64,000 bases of DNA. It comes from JAPSGB01 sp963775185 (lineage in GTDB: Bacteria > Myxococcota_A > Polyangia > Polyangiales > Polyangiaceae). Below are positions 34,556 to 43,746 of the stretch, in pieces. The stretch lies in assembly GCA_963775185.1 (NCBI GenBank), contig CAVZIE010000015.1:62001-126000 (forward strand), written 5' to 3'. The notes below the pieces were generated by a model. The model did no database searches. It was not told where the DNA came from and saw only the letters and a program-made list of their open reading frames with translations. Made by a program: the position numbers and the translations under genes. Position 1 is the stretch's first letter. The number at the start of each line of letters is the position of its first letter.

Positions 34556-35362
34556 TCAGAGATCGGTCATCAGGCTGGTGATGACGTAGTTCGCGATCAG
34601 GATGGCGACGGCGCTCTGCACCACGGCGCGGGTCGTGGCTTGCCCGACCCCGCGCGCACCACCCGACGCGAAGAAGCCCTGGCGGCACGAGATGGTCGAG
34701 ATCAGAAAGCCGAACACCGCGGCCTTGATCTCGCCCATGTAGAAGTCCTTGGGGACCATGTACTTCTCGATGTTCGCGATGAAGATGCCGGGATCGACGT
34801 TCAGGCCCTTCACCGCCACGATCCACGCGCCGACCATGCCGATGCAGGTGTAGAGGATGCAGAGCAGCGGCCCCATCAGCACCGCCGCGAGCATGCGCGG
34901 GACGATCAGGTACTGCACCGGGCTCACGCCCATGGTGACGAGCGCGTCGACCTGCTCGGTAACGCGCATGTTGCCGAGCTCGGCGGCCATCGCGCTGCCG
35001 GCGCGCGCGGTGATCATCAATGCGGAAAATACCGGACTGATCTCCCGTGTGAGCGAGATCGCGACGACGGAGCCGACCAACGCCTCGGCGCCGTACTGAC
35101 GCATGCTGTTTACCATCTGCAGCGCCAGCACCATGCCGCTGAAGAGACCGGTCAAGCTGATGATGAACACCGACTGCACGCCGATGAAGTCCATGGCGAG
35201 CAGGAACTGGGCGATCCGGTAGGGCGGCCTGACCAGCCAGATCAGCGTCTTGCCCGTGAGGATCAGGAACGAGCCGACGCCGTCGAGCAGATCGAACAGC
35301 GGCCGCACTGCCGACGCCAGCAGGCCCGCCTTCTTCTCCTGCTCGCCGTCGGATGACGCCAC
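34556..35362 (-). CDS. mlaE: MlaE-type ABC transporter permease
   Basis: A 268-residue permease of the Mla/Mce lipid transport family. Helices: VFIISLTGLFSGMVLALQM, ISPVFSALMITARAGSAMAAEL, LIVPRMLAAVLMGPLLCILY, MVGAWIVAVKGL and the C-terminal VQSAVAILIANYVITSLMTDL. The signature ARAGSAMAAELGNMRVTEQVDAL is complete. It works with an ATPase (MlaF) and a substrate-binding MCE protein, neither of which is visible here. It starts nine bases after tsaE, so it is in the LpoA-like - tsaE - mlaE operon. The first 30 residues are an extra cytoplasmic extension. Confidence 0.92.
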   Translation of the reverse strand: MASSDGEQEKKAGLLASAVRPLFDLLDGVGSFLILTGKTLIWLVRPPYRIAQFLLAMDFIGVQSVFIISLTGLFSGMVLALQMVNSMRQYGAEALVGSVVAISLTREISPVFSALMITARAGSAMAAELGNMRVTEQVDALVTMGVSPVQYLIVPRMLAAVLMGPLLCILYTCIGMVGAWIVAVKGLNVDPGIFIANIEKYMVPKDFYMGEIKAAVFGFLISTISCRQGFFASGGARGVGQATTRAVVQSAVAILIANYVITSLMTDL

Positions 35363-35371
35363 GTCGTCCTT

Positions 35372-35836
35372 CTAACCCGGACCCCGGAGCACGGCGAGCA
35401 ACTCCGCGGACCGCGGGCCAGTCGCGGATAGCAGCGCCCTTCGCGGCTCGACAGACAGGCTCGAGAGCAGCGCGTCCCCGCCCAGCGCGGAGACGTACGG
35501 CTCGCCCCACTCGACGAGCAGCAGGCGACCGTCGTCCCGCTGCTCGGCAAGACCGAGCTCGCGCACGTCCCCGCTGCCGCCGAGCCGGTACAAGTCGGCG
35601 TGCACGAGCGGCGGCACGGTCTCGTACTCGCTCACCAGCGTGAACGTGGGGCTCGTGACGCGTACGTCGCCGGGCAGGCCCAGGGCGCGACAGATCGCGC
35701 GCACGAGGAACGTCTTGCCCGCGCCGAGCTCGCCGGACAAGACGACCAGATCGCCGCCGCGGAGGTGCGGCGCAATGCGCCGCGCGAGGTGGATGGTGGC
35801 GCGGCGCGTGGGCAACGCGATCGACAGCTCGCTCAT
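35372..35836 (-). CDS. tsaE: tRNA threonylcarbamoyladenosine biosynthesis ATPase TsaE
   Basis: A 154-residue P-loop protein needed with TsaB, TsaC and TsaD to make t6A37 of ANN-decoding tRNAs. Walker A is LSGELGAGKTFLVRAICRAL; SPTFTLVSEYE and LVHADLYRLGGSGDVRELGL are family-specific, and LLLVEWGEP corresponds to the Walker B region. Length is normal. Its ATG overlaps the TGA of the upstream lipoprotein (ATGA, 35833-35836). Confidence 0.94.
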   Translation of the reverse strand: MSELSIALPTRRATIHLARRIAPHLRGGDLVVLSGELGAGKTFLVRAICRALGLPGDVRVTSPTFTLVSEYETVPPLVHADLYRLGGSGDVRELGLAEQRDDGRLLLVEWGEPYVSALGGDALLSSLSVEPRRALLSATGPRSAELLAVLRGPG

Positions 35837-37653
35837 CGCGTGCGCACCGTGGCAAGTTGCCGTGCCAGGTTGCGACCGCCCTCGAACCCCTTGCGATCGC
35901 TCGTCCACAGCGCGGCGTCGGTCACGGCCAGGCGCTGACGCGCTTTCTCGTGCAGGCGGGCGACGGCGCGCGCGTCGTCGACGCGCTCGAGCGGGAAGCT
36001 CGACAGCACGCTCGAGGCGAGCAGCGCCGCGTCGTGCCCGAGCGCGGCGTACCAGTCCGGCGGCTCGCCGGCGCGCTCGACGAAGCCGCGCATGTCCGCT
36101 GGCGCGTCGGCATCCTGGACGTAGGGGAAGTGCCCCGTCGCCAGCGCGATGCCCGCTTGCTTGCCGAGGCCCGGCAGCAGATCGCCGCTCTCGAGCCCGA
36201 GCCCGACGAGCGGGCGGCGCCCCGCCGCGGCGAGCTCCGCGATCGCGTCGCGGGAACACCCGGCGTCCCCCAGCAAGGCCAGCGCGTCCACGCGCTCGTG
36301 CTTCCACTGCTGCACGGGGAAGCGCGGCATACCGGCAGCGAGCGGCGCGGTGGAGCAGGACGCGCCCCCGGGGCCGACCCGCGCGACGTGCTTCGCGCCG
36401 GCGGCCTGGAGCGCGTCGAGCAGCGTCTGCGTGGCGCGCGCGTCGTCGGCGCCGATGTTGAAGCCGTAGCCGTCGCCGGCGTCGTCCGGCGTGCGGGCGA
36501 GCAGGATCACCGGGATCGACTGGCTCGCCGCGTAGCGCGCGGCGCGCGCGGCGCCGTCGGCGTCGACCCCGGCCACCAGAATCGCTGCGCCGTCGCCGGC
36601 CAGCTCCGCCAGCGCATGCTCCGTCCCCGCGACGTCGCCGCCGTCGTCGCGTGCCACCAGCCGGACGGCGTCCGCGCGACCGGCGGCCTTGGGCAGCCCG
36701 AGCGCGCGCGACATGCCCGCGGCCACCGCCGCGGAGCGACGGCGCGAGTCCGTCGTGGCCACGCTGAGCAAGAGTCCCACCGCGCGCCCTGCGACGCGCG
36801 GGACGACCTGGCCGCGCGCGGCCAGGCGCGCGAGCTGGTCGCCCTGCTCGCTGGCGCGGAGGGCCGCAGGACCGCTGTCGATCAAGCGCTTGGCGAGGGC
36901 CGCGTCGCCGCGCTCGAGCGCGAGCCGCGCCAGGCGCGCGCGCAACGACTTGCGCAGCCAGCGCTGTGCCGGGGTCCGCGACGAGCTGCCTTCGCCTTTC
37001 TGCGCTTCCTGGTCCAGGTCGACCAGGCTGCCCTCGAGTGCGCGCGTGGGAACGCCGTCGAGCAGGCGCTCGATCTGGCGCTCGACCGCTTCGCGATCTT
37101 CCGGGGCCGCCTGGGCGAGCCAGTCGAGCATGTAGCCGATCGCGCTGCGCCAGCGGCGCGCGCCGATCGCGGCGTGCACCAGCTCCTCGCCGTAGACGAG
37201 CCGCTCGTCGGGATCCACGATCTTGCCGTCCAGCGGCGCGAGCAGCGCGAGCGCCTGGTCCGGCTTGCCCTGACGGCTCAGGATCGCCGCCTCGGTCACC
37301 ACGGCAAAATCGCGAGTGCTGCCCGCCGGCCCCCGCTGCGTGGCCGCGACGACCTTGCGCGCCTCGTCGAGGCGACCTTGCTGGATGCGGATCCACGCGA
37401 GATAGACGCGCACCACACGTGCGCGGTCGTCCGCCGGGTGGCCCGCGAGGAAACGACGGATCCGGGGCTCGAGCGCGACGCGCTTGTCCGGCGCCGCGGC
37501 GATCCAGGCCTCGTGGATGGCGCGGAACTCGCGCTGCGCCCCGAGCGAGCCCGCCAGAGCCGCGTCGGGCCGGAGATCGTCCTGGTGCGCGCCCGAGCAG
37601 GCCCCGAGCCCAGCCAGGATCGTCAGCAAGTACAGCCAGTTCCGCGGCTTCAT
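35833..37653 (-). CDS. LpoA/LppC-like lipoprotein (penicillin-binding protein activator type)
   Basis: A 606-residue lipoprotein. The leader MKPRNWLYLLTILAGLGAC ends in a lipobox. Residues about 25-300 are TPR-like helices (RVVRVYLAWIRIQQGRLDEA, EAAILSRQGKPDQALALLAPL), and the second half is a type I periplasmic binding protein fold (VGLLLSVATTDSRRRSAAVAAG, IPVILLARTPDDAGDGYGFNIG). This TPR plus binding-protein plan is that of LpoA, which activates PBP1A in proteobacteria. Identity as an LpoA orthologue is inferred from architecture. First gene of the tsaE - mlaE operon, divergent from sdhC. Confidence 0.8.
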   Translation of the reverse strand: MKPRNWLYLLTILAGLGACSGAHQDDLRPDAALAGSLGAQREFRAIHEAWIAAAPDKRVALEPRIRRFLAGHPADDRARVVRVYLAWIRIQQGRLDEARKVVAATQRGPAGSTRDFAVVTEAAILSRQGKPDQALALLAPLDGKIVDPDERLVYGEELVHAAIGARRWRSAIGYMLDWLAQAAPEDREAVERQIERLLDGVPTRALEGSLVDLDQEAQKGEGSSSRTPAQRWLRKSLRARLARLALERGDAALAKRLIDSGPAALRASEQGDQLARLAARGQVVPRVAGRAVGLLLSVATTDSRRRSAAVAAGMSRALGLPKAAGRADAVRLVARDDGGDVAGTEHALAELAGDGAAILVAGVDADGAARAARYAASQSIPVILLARTPDDAGDGYGFNIGADDARATQTLLDALQAAGAKHVARVGPGGASCSTAPLAAGMPRFPVQQWKHERVDALALLGDAGCSRDAIAELAAAGRRPLVGLGLESGDLLPGLGKQAGIALATGHFPYVQDADAPADMRGFVERAGEPPDWYAALGHDAALLASSVLSSFPLERVDDARAVARLHEKARQRLAVTDAALWTSDRKGFEGGRNLARQLATVRTR

Positions 37654-37731
37654 CCGCACGCCTTCGCTTGACGGAGCGGCCGGGTTCCCGTAGCACCCGC
37701 GGGGCGGTTGCGGCCGCCCGGAGGTTTCCGC

Positions 37732-38502
37732 GTGTCCGACGATAAAGCAAGCACGCCGCTCTCGTCGAGAGACCGCCGGGCGTTCTTGTATCGCAAGCTC
37801 CACTCGCTCACCGGGGTCGTCCCGGTAGGGTTCTACCTCGTCTTGCACCTGTGGACGAACGCCAAGGCGATGCAGGGGCAGCAGGTCTTCGACGACGCGG
37901 TGCGAGACATCTCGCACATGCCATATCTGCTGGCGTTCGAGGCGCTGGGCATCTGGATCCCGATCCTGTTCCACGGCCTGTACGGCATCAAGCTCATGCT
38001 CGAGGGCCGGCCCAACAACCAGCGCTACCCGTATTCGCGCAACTGGATGTACACGCTGCAGCGCGTGACCGGCATCCTGGCGTTCGCGTTCATCGCGTAC
38101 CACTTCTGGGAGCTCCGGGTGCAGGTCGAGCTCGGGCGCATGGAGAAGGCGGACTTCTTCCCGCACCTGTGCGCCACGCTCTCGGCCACCACGAAGAGCG
38201 GCATCCCGGTGATGGCCATCCTCTACCTGATCGGCGTCGCCGCGTGCGTGTTCCATTTCGCCAACGGGCTGTACGGCTTCTGCTTCTCGTGGGGCATCAC
38301 CGTTTCGCGGCGCGCCACGCGCATCGGCGCCGTGGTGTTCGGCCTGTTCGGCATCGCATTGTTCGTGATGGCGGCGAACACGGTGATCTTCTTCGCCACC
38401 GGCTCGCGCCTTGTGCTCGCGACCGACAACCATACCGGCGGTCCGCCGCCGGTCACCTGCCGGGACATCGGCAAGGCCGCGGTCGCGGCGGTGGAGCACT
38501 GA
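37732..38502 (+). CDS. sdhC: Succinate dehydrogenase cytochrome b558 subunit
   Basis: A 256-residue membrane anchor with five helices (VVPVGFYLVLHLWTNAKAM; LLAFEALGIWIPILFHGLYG; VTGILAFAFIAYHFWELRV; VMAILYLIGVAACVFHFANG; RIGAVVFGLFGIALFVMAAN). This is the single-subunit, di-heme type B anchor, as in Bacillus and Wolinella; His in LVLHLW, LFHGLYG, AYHFW and VFHFANG are the likely heme ligands. It links succinate oxidation to the quinone pool. GTG at 37732 is chosen because GGAGG precedes it by seven bases. The stop overlaps the sdhA ATG by one base. Confidence 0.94.
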   Translation: MSDDKASTPLSSRDRRAFLYRKLHSLTGVVPVGFYLVLHLWTNAKAMQGQQVFDDAVRDISHMPYLLAFEALGIWIPILFHGLYGIKLMLEGRPNNQRYPYSRNWMYTLQRVTGILAFAFIAYHFWELRVQVELGRMEKADFFPHLCATLSATTKSGIPVMAILYLIGVAACVFHFANGLYGFCFSWGITVSRRATRIGAVVFGLFGIALFVMAANTVIFFATGSRLVLATDNHTGGPPPVTCRDIGKAAVAAVEH

Positions 38503-40508
38503 TGCCCGGCAAGACAAGACGCACCATCGTGGTCGGCGGCGGTCTCGCCGGTCTGATGACGGTCATCAAGCTGTGCGAAGCCGGCGTGCCGGTGCTGCTC
38601 GTGAGCCTGGTGCCGGTGAAGCGCTCGCACTCCGTGTGCGCCCAGGGCGGCATCAACGCCAGCGTGAACACGAAGGGCGAAGGCGACAGCCCGCGCATCC
38701 ACATGGAAGAGACCGTGTACGGCGGCGATTTTCTCGCCAACCAGCCGCTGGTCAAGGGCATGGCCGACGCCGCGCCCGGCATCGTGGAATTGATGGACCG
38801 CATGGGCGTGCCGTTCAACCGCACGCCCGAGGGCCTGCTCGACTTCCGTCGCTTCGGCGGCTCGCTGTTCCACCGCACCGCGTTCGCCGGCGCCACCACC
38901 GGCCAACAGCTCTTGTACGCGCTCGACGAGCAGGTCCGTCGCTTCGAGACGAAGGACGTCGTCGACGAAAAGGGCGTCGCCGTGCCGGGCGAGAAGATGG
39001 TGCAGAAGCTCGAGCTCTTCGACTTCCTCGGCATCGTCCGCGACGACAGCGGCAGCTGCGTCGGCATCGTGGCCCAGGACATGCGCACGATGCGCATCAA
39101 GGCCTACCCGGGCGACGCGGTGTGCCTCGCGACGGGCGGCGCGGGCATCGTGTTCGGGCGCTCGACGAACAGCGTGATCTGCACCGGCACCGCCGCTTCC
39201 GCGGTCTACCAACAAGGCGCCGTGTACGCGAACGGCGAGTTCATCCAGGTCCACCCGACGGCCATCCCGGGCGCGGACAAGCTGCGCTTGATCAGCGAGA
39301 GCGCGCGCGGCGAGGGCGGCCGCGTATGGGTGCCGAAGGACGCGAAAGACAAGCGCCGTCCGAAAGACATCCCCGAGAAGGAGCGCGACTACTTCCTCGA
39401 GCGCATGTACCCGGGCTACGGCAATCTGGTGCCGCGGGACATCGCCTCGCGCGCGCTGTTCCAGGTCGGCTTCCACGAGGGCCGCGGTATCTACAACGCG
39501 AAGACGGAGAAGAACGAGCTCGAGGTCTACCTCGATCTGACGCACCTCGATCGCGGCATGCTCAAGCGGAAGCTCTCCGGCATCCTCGAGATCTACGAGA
39601 AGTTCGCCGGCGAGGACCCGTACACCCAGCCGATGCGCGTGTTCCCGGCGGTCCACTACACCATGGGTGGCCTGTGGGTGGACTACGAAGCCGATGCCTC
39701 GGGGGAGATTGTGGTCGGTTCGGCGCGGAACCAAGCGACGAGCATCCCCGGCCTGTATGCCGTCGGGGAAGTCGATTACCAGTACCACGGCGCCAATCGT
39801 CTCGGTGCGAACTCGCTGCTCTCGTGCCTGTACGGCGGCACCCTCGCCGGCCCGGCCATCGTCGCGTACCGGCGGTCAATCCCGCGCAGCGCCTTCGACC
39901 TCCCTGGTTCGGTGTTCGAGAAGGCGGAGGCTGCCGAGCAGCAGCGCTACGACGAGATCCTCGGTCGCAACCAGGACAAGCAGGACACGGAAAACCCCTT
40001 CCGGCTCCACGCCGAGCTCGGCGAGACCATGCTCCGCGACTGCACCATCGAGCGCCACAACGACAAGCTCGACGGCGTGCTCGACAAGCTGAGCGAGCTC
40101 GAGGAGCGGGTGAAGAACGCGCGCATCACCGATGCGTCCATGCGCATGAATCAAAGTGCGCAGTTCGTCCGCCATTTCCAGAACATGCTGGTGCTCGCGC
40201 GGGTCATCGCCCAGGGCGCCAGGAATCGCGACGAGTGCCGCGGCGCCCACTACAAGCCGGAGTTCGACCCCGACGCGACGCCCGGCGCCGTGGGCCGCGA
40301 CGACAAGAACTGGCTGCGCACTACGCTCGCCGTCCACGACGGCCCGGGCGAGGTCCGCTTCATTCGCGAGCTCGACTACGAATGCGCCGGCCAGAGCCGC
40401 CACGTGACGGACGCGGTGGACACGAGCCTGGTCAAGCCGCGCCCACGCAAGTACGAACAAGCCGGCGCCGCCAGCGCCGACGCCACGGCGGAAGCCAAGG
40501 AGGCGTGA
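38502..40508 (+). CDS. sdhA: Succinate dehydrogenase flavoprotein subunit
   Basis: A 668-residue FAD-binding subunit oxidising succinate to fumarate. IVVGGGLAGLMTVIKL is the FAD Rossmann motif; HSVCAQGGINASVN precedes the covalent-flavin region; FHRTAFAGATTGQQLL, GRSTNSVICTGTAASAVYQQG and ANRLGANSLLSCLYGGTLAG are conserved landmarks; VHYTMGGLWVD carries catalytic residues. The long form (over 600) matches the type B (Bacillus/epsilon) enzymes and fits the single-subunit anchor. Overlaps sdhC and sdhB by one base each (TGATG), so the three genes are translationally coupled. Confidence 0.96.
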   Translation: MPGKTRRTIVVGGGLAGLMTVIKLCEAGVPVLLVSLVPVKRSHSVCAQGGINASVNTKGEGDSPRIHMEETVYGGDFLANQPLVKGMADAAPGIVELMDRMGVPFNRTPEGLLDFRRFGGSLFHRTAFAGATTGQQLLYALDEQVRRFETKDVVDEKGVAVPGEKMVQKLELFDFLGIVRDDSGSCVGIVAQDMRTMRIKAYPGDAVCLATGGAGIVFGRSTNSVICTGTAASAVYQQGAVYANGEFIQVHPTAIPGADKLRLISESARGEGGRVWVPKDAKDKRRPKDIPEKERDYFLERMYPGYGNLVPRDIASRALFQVGFHEGRGIYNAKTEKNELEVYLDLTHLDRGMLKRKLSGILEIYEKFAGEDPYTQPMRVFPAVHYTMGGLWVDYEADASGEIVVGSARNQATSIPGLYAVGEVDYQYHGANRLGANSLLSCLYGGTLAGPAIVAYRRSIPRSAFDLPGSVFEKAEAAEQQRYDEILGRNQDKQDTENPFRLHAELGETMLRDCTIERHNDKLDGVLDKLSELEERVKNARITDASMRMNQSAQFVRHFQNMLVLARVIAQGARNRDECRGAHYKPEFDPDATPGAVGRDDKNWLRTTLAVHDGPGEVRFIRELDYECAGQSRHVTDAVDTSLVKPRPRKYEQAGAASADATAEAKEA

Positions 40509-41284
40509 TGGCGAAGAGCAACGACACCAGCCTCGTGCGTTTGCGAATCCGCCGCCAGGACGCGCCGGACAAGCGGGAGACGCGCCGCTGGGAGGAGTTC
40601 GCCGTCGAGCGCCTGCCGCAGATGAACGTGATCAGCGCGCTCATGCAGATCCAGAAGAACCCGGTCACGGTGGACGGCCGGGAGGTCGCGCCGGTGGCGT
40701 GGGAGTCGAGCTGTCTCGAAGAAGTCTGCGGCGCGTGCACGATGGTGATCAACGGTCGCGTGCGCCAGAGCTGCAGCGCGCTCGTCGACACCATCGCCCC
40801 CAAGGGCGAGACGATCGTGCTCGAGCCGATGAGCAAGTTCCCGCTGGTCCGCGATCTCGTGGTCGATCGCTCGCGCATGTTCGACGCGCTCAAGCGCGTG
40901 AAGGCGTGGGTCGACATCGACGGCACGCATCCGCTCGGCCCGGGACCGCGTCAGTCGCAGGCGGAGCAGGAAGCGCTGTACCCGCTCAGCCGCTGCATGA
41001 CCTGCGGCTGCTGCCTCGAGGCGTGCCCGCAGTACGGCGACCAGTCGGACTTCGTCGGCGCGGCCGCGCTGAACCAGGTGCGCCTCTTCAACAGCCACCC
41101 GAGCGGCGCCCTGCACAAGGCGGAGCGACTGGAGACGGTGATGGGCCCCGGCGGCGTCGCGGACTGCGGCAAGGCGCAGAACTGCGTCGAGGTGTGCCCG
41201 GTCAAGATCCCGCTCGTCGACTCGATCCAGAGCGTGGCGCGCGACACGACCAAGCAGCTGCTCTTCGGCTGGCTCTTGAAGTAG
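40508..41284 (+). CDS. sdhB: Succinate dehydrogenase iron-sulfur subunit
   Basis: A 258-residue iron-sulfur protein passing electrons from FAD to heme. The [2Fe-2S] ligands are in SSCLEEVCGACTMVINGRVRQSC; the C-terminal part has CMTCGCCLEACPQY and later NCVEVCPVKIPL for the [4Fe-4S] and [3Fe-4S] clusters. Length is normal. It closes the sdhCAB operon. Confidence 0.96.
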   Translation: MAKSNDTSLVRLRIRRQDAPDKRETRRWEEFAVERLPQMNVISALMQIQKNPVTVDGREVAPVAWESSCLEEVCGACTMVINGRVRQSCSALVDTIAPKGETIVLEPMSKFPLVRDLVVDRSRMFDALKRVKAWVDIDGTHPLGPGPRQSQAEQEALYPLSRCMTCGCCLEACPQYGDQSDFVGAAALNQVRLFNSHPSGALHKAERLETVMGPGGVADCGKAQNCVEVCPVKIPLVDSIQSVARDTTKQLLFGWLLK

Positions 41285-41294
41285 AGGCGCCGGG

Positions 41295-41729
41295 ATGCCG
41301 CACTGCTACATGCTGACGATCTGCAGCGGGTCGTCCGTCGATCAGCACACGAACAACGTGACGCTGTTCAATCTGGTCGAGCAGCTCAACGTGCCGCCCG
41401 GCGCGCCGCCCCCTCCCGGCGGCGTCGTGCCGCTGGAGATCCACGCCTATTTCCAGCTCGACACGACCGAGATGGGGCAGAGCTTCGACATGCGCTTCGC
41501 CCTGGTCCCGGGCTCCGGCCTCGAGACGTACAGCGAGATCACGTCGCACCGGTCGGTGACGCCGCGCTATCGCACGCGCTCGGTCGGCCTGCCGTTCCCG
41601 CCGGTGATGGGCCAATACTCGCTGCGCGTGGACACGCGCCCCGCGGGAGCCAACGGCTGGACGCGCGACACCACCGCGTGGCCGCTGTTGATCATCGAGC
41701 ACACGCCACAGCCGGTCGTCACGCACTGA
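41295..41729 (+). CDS. Small conserved-looking protein, possibly DUF6941-like
   Basis: A 144-residue soluble beta-rich protein. CYMLTICSGSSVDQHTNNVTLFNLVEQLNVP at the start and PLEIHAYFQLD suggest a compact beta-sandwich resembling small bacterial proteins grouped as DUF6941; this is a weak recollection. No signal peptide, no catalytic motif. Starts 11 bases after the sdhB stop and may ride on the same transcript, without any implied role in respiration. Confidence 0.6.
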   Translation: MPHCYMLTICSGSSVDQHTNNVTLFNLVEQLNVPPGAPPPPGGVVPLEIHAYFQLDTTEMGQSFDMRFALVPGSGLETYSEITSHRSVTPRYRTRSVGLPFPPVMGQYSLRVDTRPAGANGWTRDTTAWPLLIIEHTPQPVVTH

Positions 41730-41891
41730 TCCGTCACGCGCCACCCGAAGCTCGCCCGGCGCAGGTCCAGGCCTGGGAAATCCCCTCATTGGGACTTTCA
41801 CAGGAAAGGGCGGAAGAGCGGAAGGTTTCCAGGGACTTGGGGTATTCAGGCGTGAGCCGGAAGCAACTCGGCGCCCGGCTGGAACCACACC

Positions 41892-41911
41892 GGTTCCGCG
41901 CCGGACCGGCA
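41892..41911 (+). repeat. REP-like palindromic element, single copy
   Basis: GGTTCCGCGCCGGACCGGCA, identical to the copy at 25696-25715, again between convergent genes (stops at 41729 and 41921). The preceding bases 41730-41891 hold no gene; a GGAACC about 10 bases upstream could pair with GGTTCC. Confidence 0.88.
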
Positions 41912-41920
41912 ATCAATCGA

Positions 41921-43624
41921 TCAGGGACACGGACAGCCGGCTTGAGAGACGCAGGCGTAGAGCGAGAGCGCCAGGTTCATCGACGTGCCGTTGACACCGC
42001 CGAACTGGTTGATCACGCCTTGGCACGCCTGGAAGCAGGCCGCGCCCGAGCAGTTCGACGAGGTGAAGCACTTGAGGATCTCTGGACAACCGAAATCACC
42101 GACGCACGAGCCGAGCTGGCCGAAGCAGCTCTGGCACGCGCACGCCTCGCACGCGCCGCTCGCCTGCGAGACGCACTGATCGACGCCGCCGCTGCCGCCG
42201 GTTCCGGCGACGGCGCCGGTCCCGCCGAACCCACCGGTGCCCGCGACGCCTCCGGTGCCCGCCACGCCGCCCGCTCCGGCGACGCCGCCGCTGCCGCCGG
42301 CGCCTGCCGCGCCGCACGATCCGCAGCCGAGGGTCGAGATTTCGTTCACGCAGATGTTGTCCCAGAAATTGGTGCAACAGTACGGGTCCGTCGCGCACAC
42401 GCACTTCGAGACCGCTGGATCCGAGCACGACGGCACTTGCTGTGCGGCGCAGCAATCGCCGCTGGCGCCAGCCGTGCCGCCTGTGCCCGAGACGCCGCCC
42501 GTGCCGCCGAACGCACCCGTGCCGCCGAAGCCGGCGCTGCCCGCGACGCCGCCTGCGCCGCCCACGCCGCCGAAGCCGCACTTCTGCTCGGGCGGACCGC
42601 CGTAGGGGGACGTGTCCACGCAGCCGAGCTGGGCGACGGAGAGATCGTCGCCGCACAGGCCATCGGGTCTACAGCAACCGTTGGCCGTGATCGGACCGAG
42701 GTTCTGCGACGGGCACGACGCGTCCGGTACGCCGGGCTGGTTGGTCTGCACGCAACCGATCGGGAAGCCCTGGGCGAGTCCCGCCGCCGGCGTCGTGTCC
42801 ACGCCGCACTGGCCGGGCGCGTTCGTCGGACAGCACGCGTTCAAGGTGATGACGCCCATCACGTTCACCGACGAGCAGAAGTTGCCACCGCAGATGACGC
42901 CGGTGGAACCGCCGCTGCCACCGAAGCCCGCCGTGCCGCCAAACCCCGCCGTGCCGCCGAAGCCCGAAGAGCCCGAAGAGCCGCCGAAGCCCGCCGTGCC
43001 GCCGAAGCCACCAGTGCCGCCGCAGGTACCGCAGCCGAGCGACTCGACCTCGGCGACGCACGTGCCGTCCCAGGCGGTGTTGCAGCAATACGGATCGCTC
43101 TTGCAGACGCACGGCGCAACGCCGGGCAGCACGCAGCCGGGCGAGCTGGTCGCGAAGCAACAATTGCCGCTGCCACCCGTGCCCGCGCTGCCGCCGAAGC
43201 CCGCGCTGCCGCCGAAGCCCGCGCTGCCGCCGAAGCCCGCGCTGCCGCCGAAGCCCGCGCTGCCGCCGAAGCCCGCGCTGCCGCCGAAGCCCGCGCTGCC
43301 GCCGAAGCCCGCGCTGCCGCCGCTGCCGCACACGCTCTGGCACACGTTGGGATCGGCGTTCGCGCACAGGCACAGGTCCATGCAGCCGCTGCAGCCGTTG
43401 CAATCCGGCGAAGTGCACGCACCACCGCCGACGCCGCCCGTCGCGCCGACGCCGCCCGTCGCGCCGACCCCGCCCGTCGCTCCCGTGCCGCCGAACGCGC
43501 CCGTCGCCCCCGATCCGGCGAATCCGCCGGAGTCGCCGAAGCCGTCGGACCCGGTTCGCGCGCCGCACGCGGCCGCGAGCAACACCGAGGAAACAAGCAA
43601 TGATCGTCGAAGCAAGCGGTCCAT
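41921..43624 (-). CDS. Cys-rich surface lipoprotein with GFGGSA repeats and duplicated Cys modules
   Basis: A 567-residue lipoprotein. Leader LLRRSLLVSSVLLAAAC with lipobox, then Gly-rich linkers including seven GFGGSA hexapeptides and shorter GGTG/GGVAG tracts. Between linkers are Cys modules; two are clear duplicates of the form CVCxxDPYCCxxxWDxxCVxEVxxLGCGxCG (GVAPCVCKSDPYCC... and VSKCVCATDPYCC...). A separate module holds CCPTNAPGQCGVDTT, and the C-terminus ends ACVSQAGCPCP. Probably a disulfide-stabilised cell-surface protein; binding partner unknown. Confidence 0.82.
   Translation of the reverse strand: MDRLLRRSLLVSSVLLAAACGARTGSDGFGDSGGFAGSGATGAFGGTGATGGVGATGGVGATGGVGGGACTSPDCNGCSGCMDLCLCANADPNVCQSVCGSGGSAGFGGSAGFGGSAGFGGSAGFGGSAGFGGSAGFGGSAGFGGSAGTGGSGNCCFATSSPGCVLPGVAPCVCKSDPYCCNTAWDGTCVAEVESLGCGTCGGTGGFGGTAGFGGSSGSSGFGGTAGFGGTAGFGGSGGSTGVICGGNFCSSVNVMGVITLNACCPTNAPGQCGVDTTPAAGLAQGFPIGCVQTNQPGVPDASCPSQNLGPITANGCCRPDGLCGDDLSVAQLGCVDTSPYGGPPEQKCGFGGVGGAGGVAGSAGFGGTGAFGGTGGVSGTGGTAGASGDCCAAQQVPSCSDPAVSKCVCATDPYCCTNFWDNICVNEISTLGCGSCGAAGAGGSGGVAGAGGVAGTGGVAGTGGFGGTGAVAGTGGSGGVDQCVSQASGACEACACQSCFGQLGSCVGDFGCPEILKCFTSSNCSGAACFQACQGVINQFGGVNGTSMNLALSLYACVSQAGCPCP
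43195..43321 (-). repeat. 18-bp tandem repeat, 7 units, coding for GFGGSA
   Basis: The unit GCGCTGCCGCCGAAGCCC (plus strand) is repeated seven times without change inside the lipoprotein gene. Perfect identity points to recent expansion or gene conversion. Confidence 0.92.
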
Positions 43625-43746
43625 GGCGCCAATTCTAGAGCATCCGCACAGGCACCGCCCGTTTGTCGCCGGCCTGCTCAGGCGAGCAGGCACCGCCGGG
43701 GTGTGGCGTCGAACGCGGGCGCGTGGGATCTTCGCGCCCCAACGCG

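Noticed and set aside
37732..41284. Fumarate reductase instead of succinate dehydrogenase
   Set aside because: The type B complex can run either way and sequence alone does not decide; the gene order C-A-B and an aerobic gene context favour succinate dehydrogenase.
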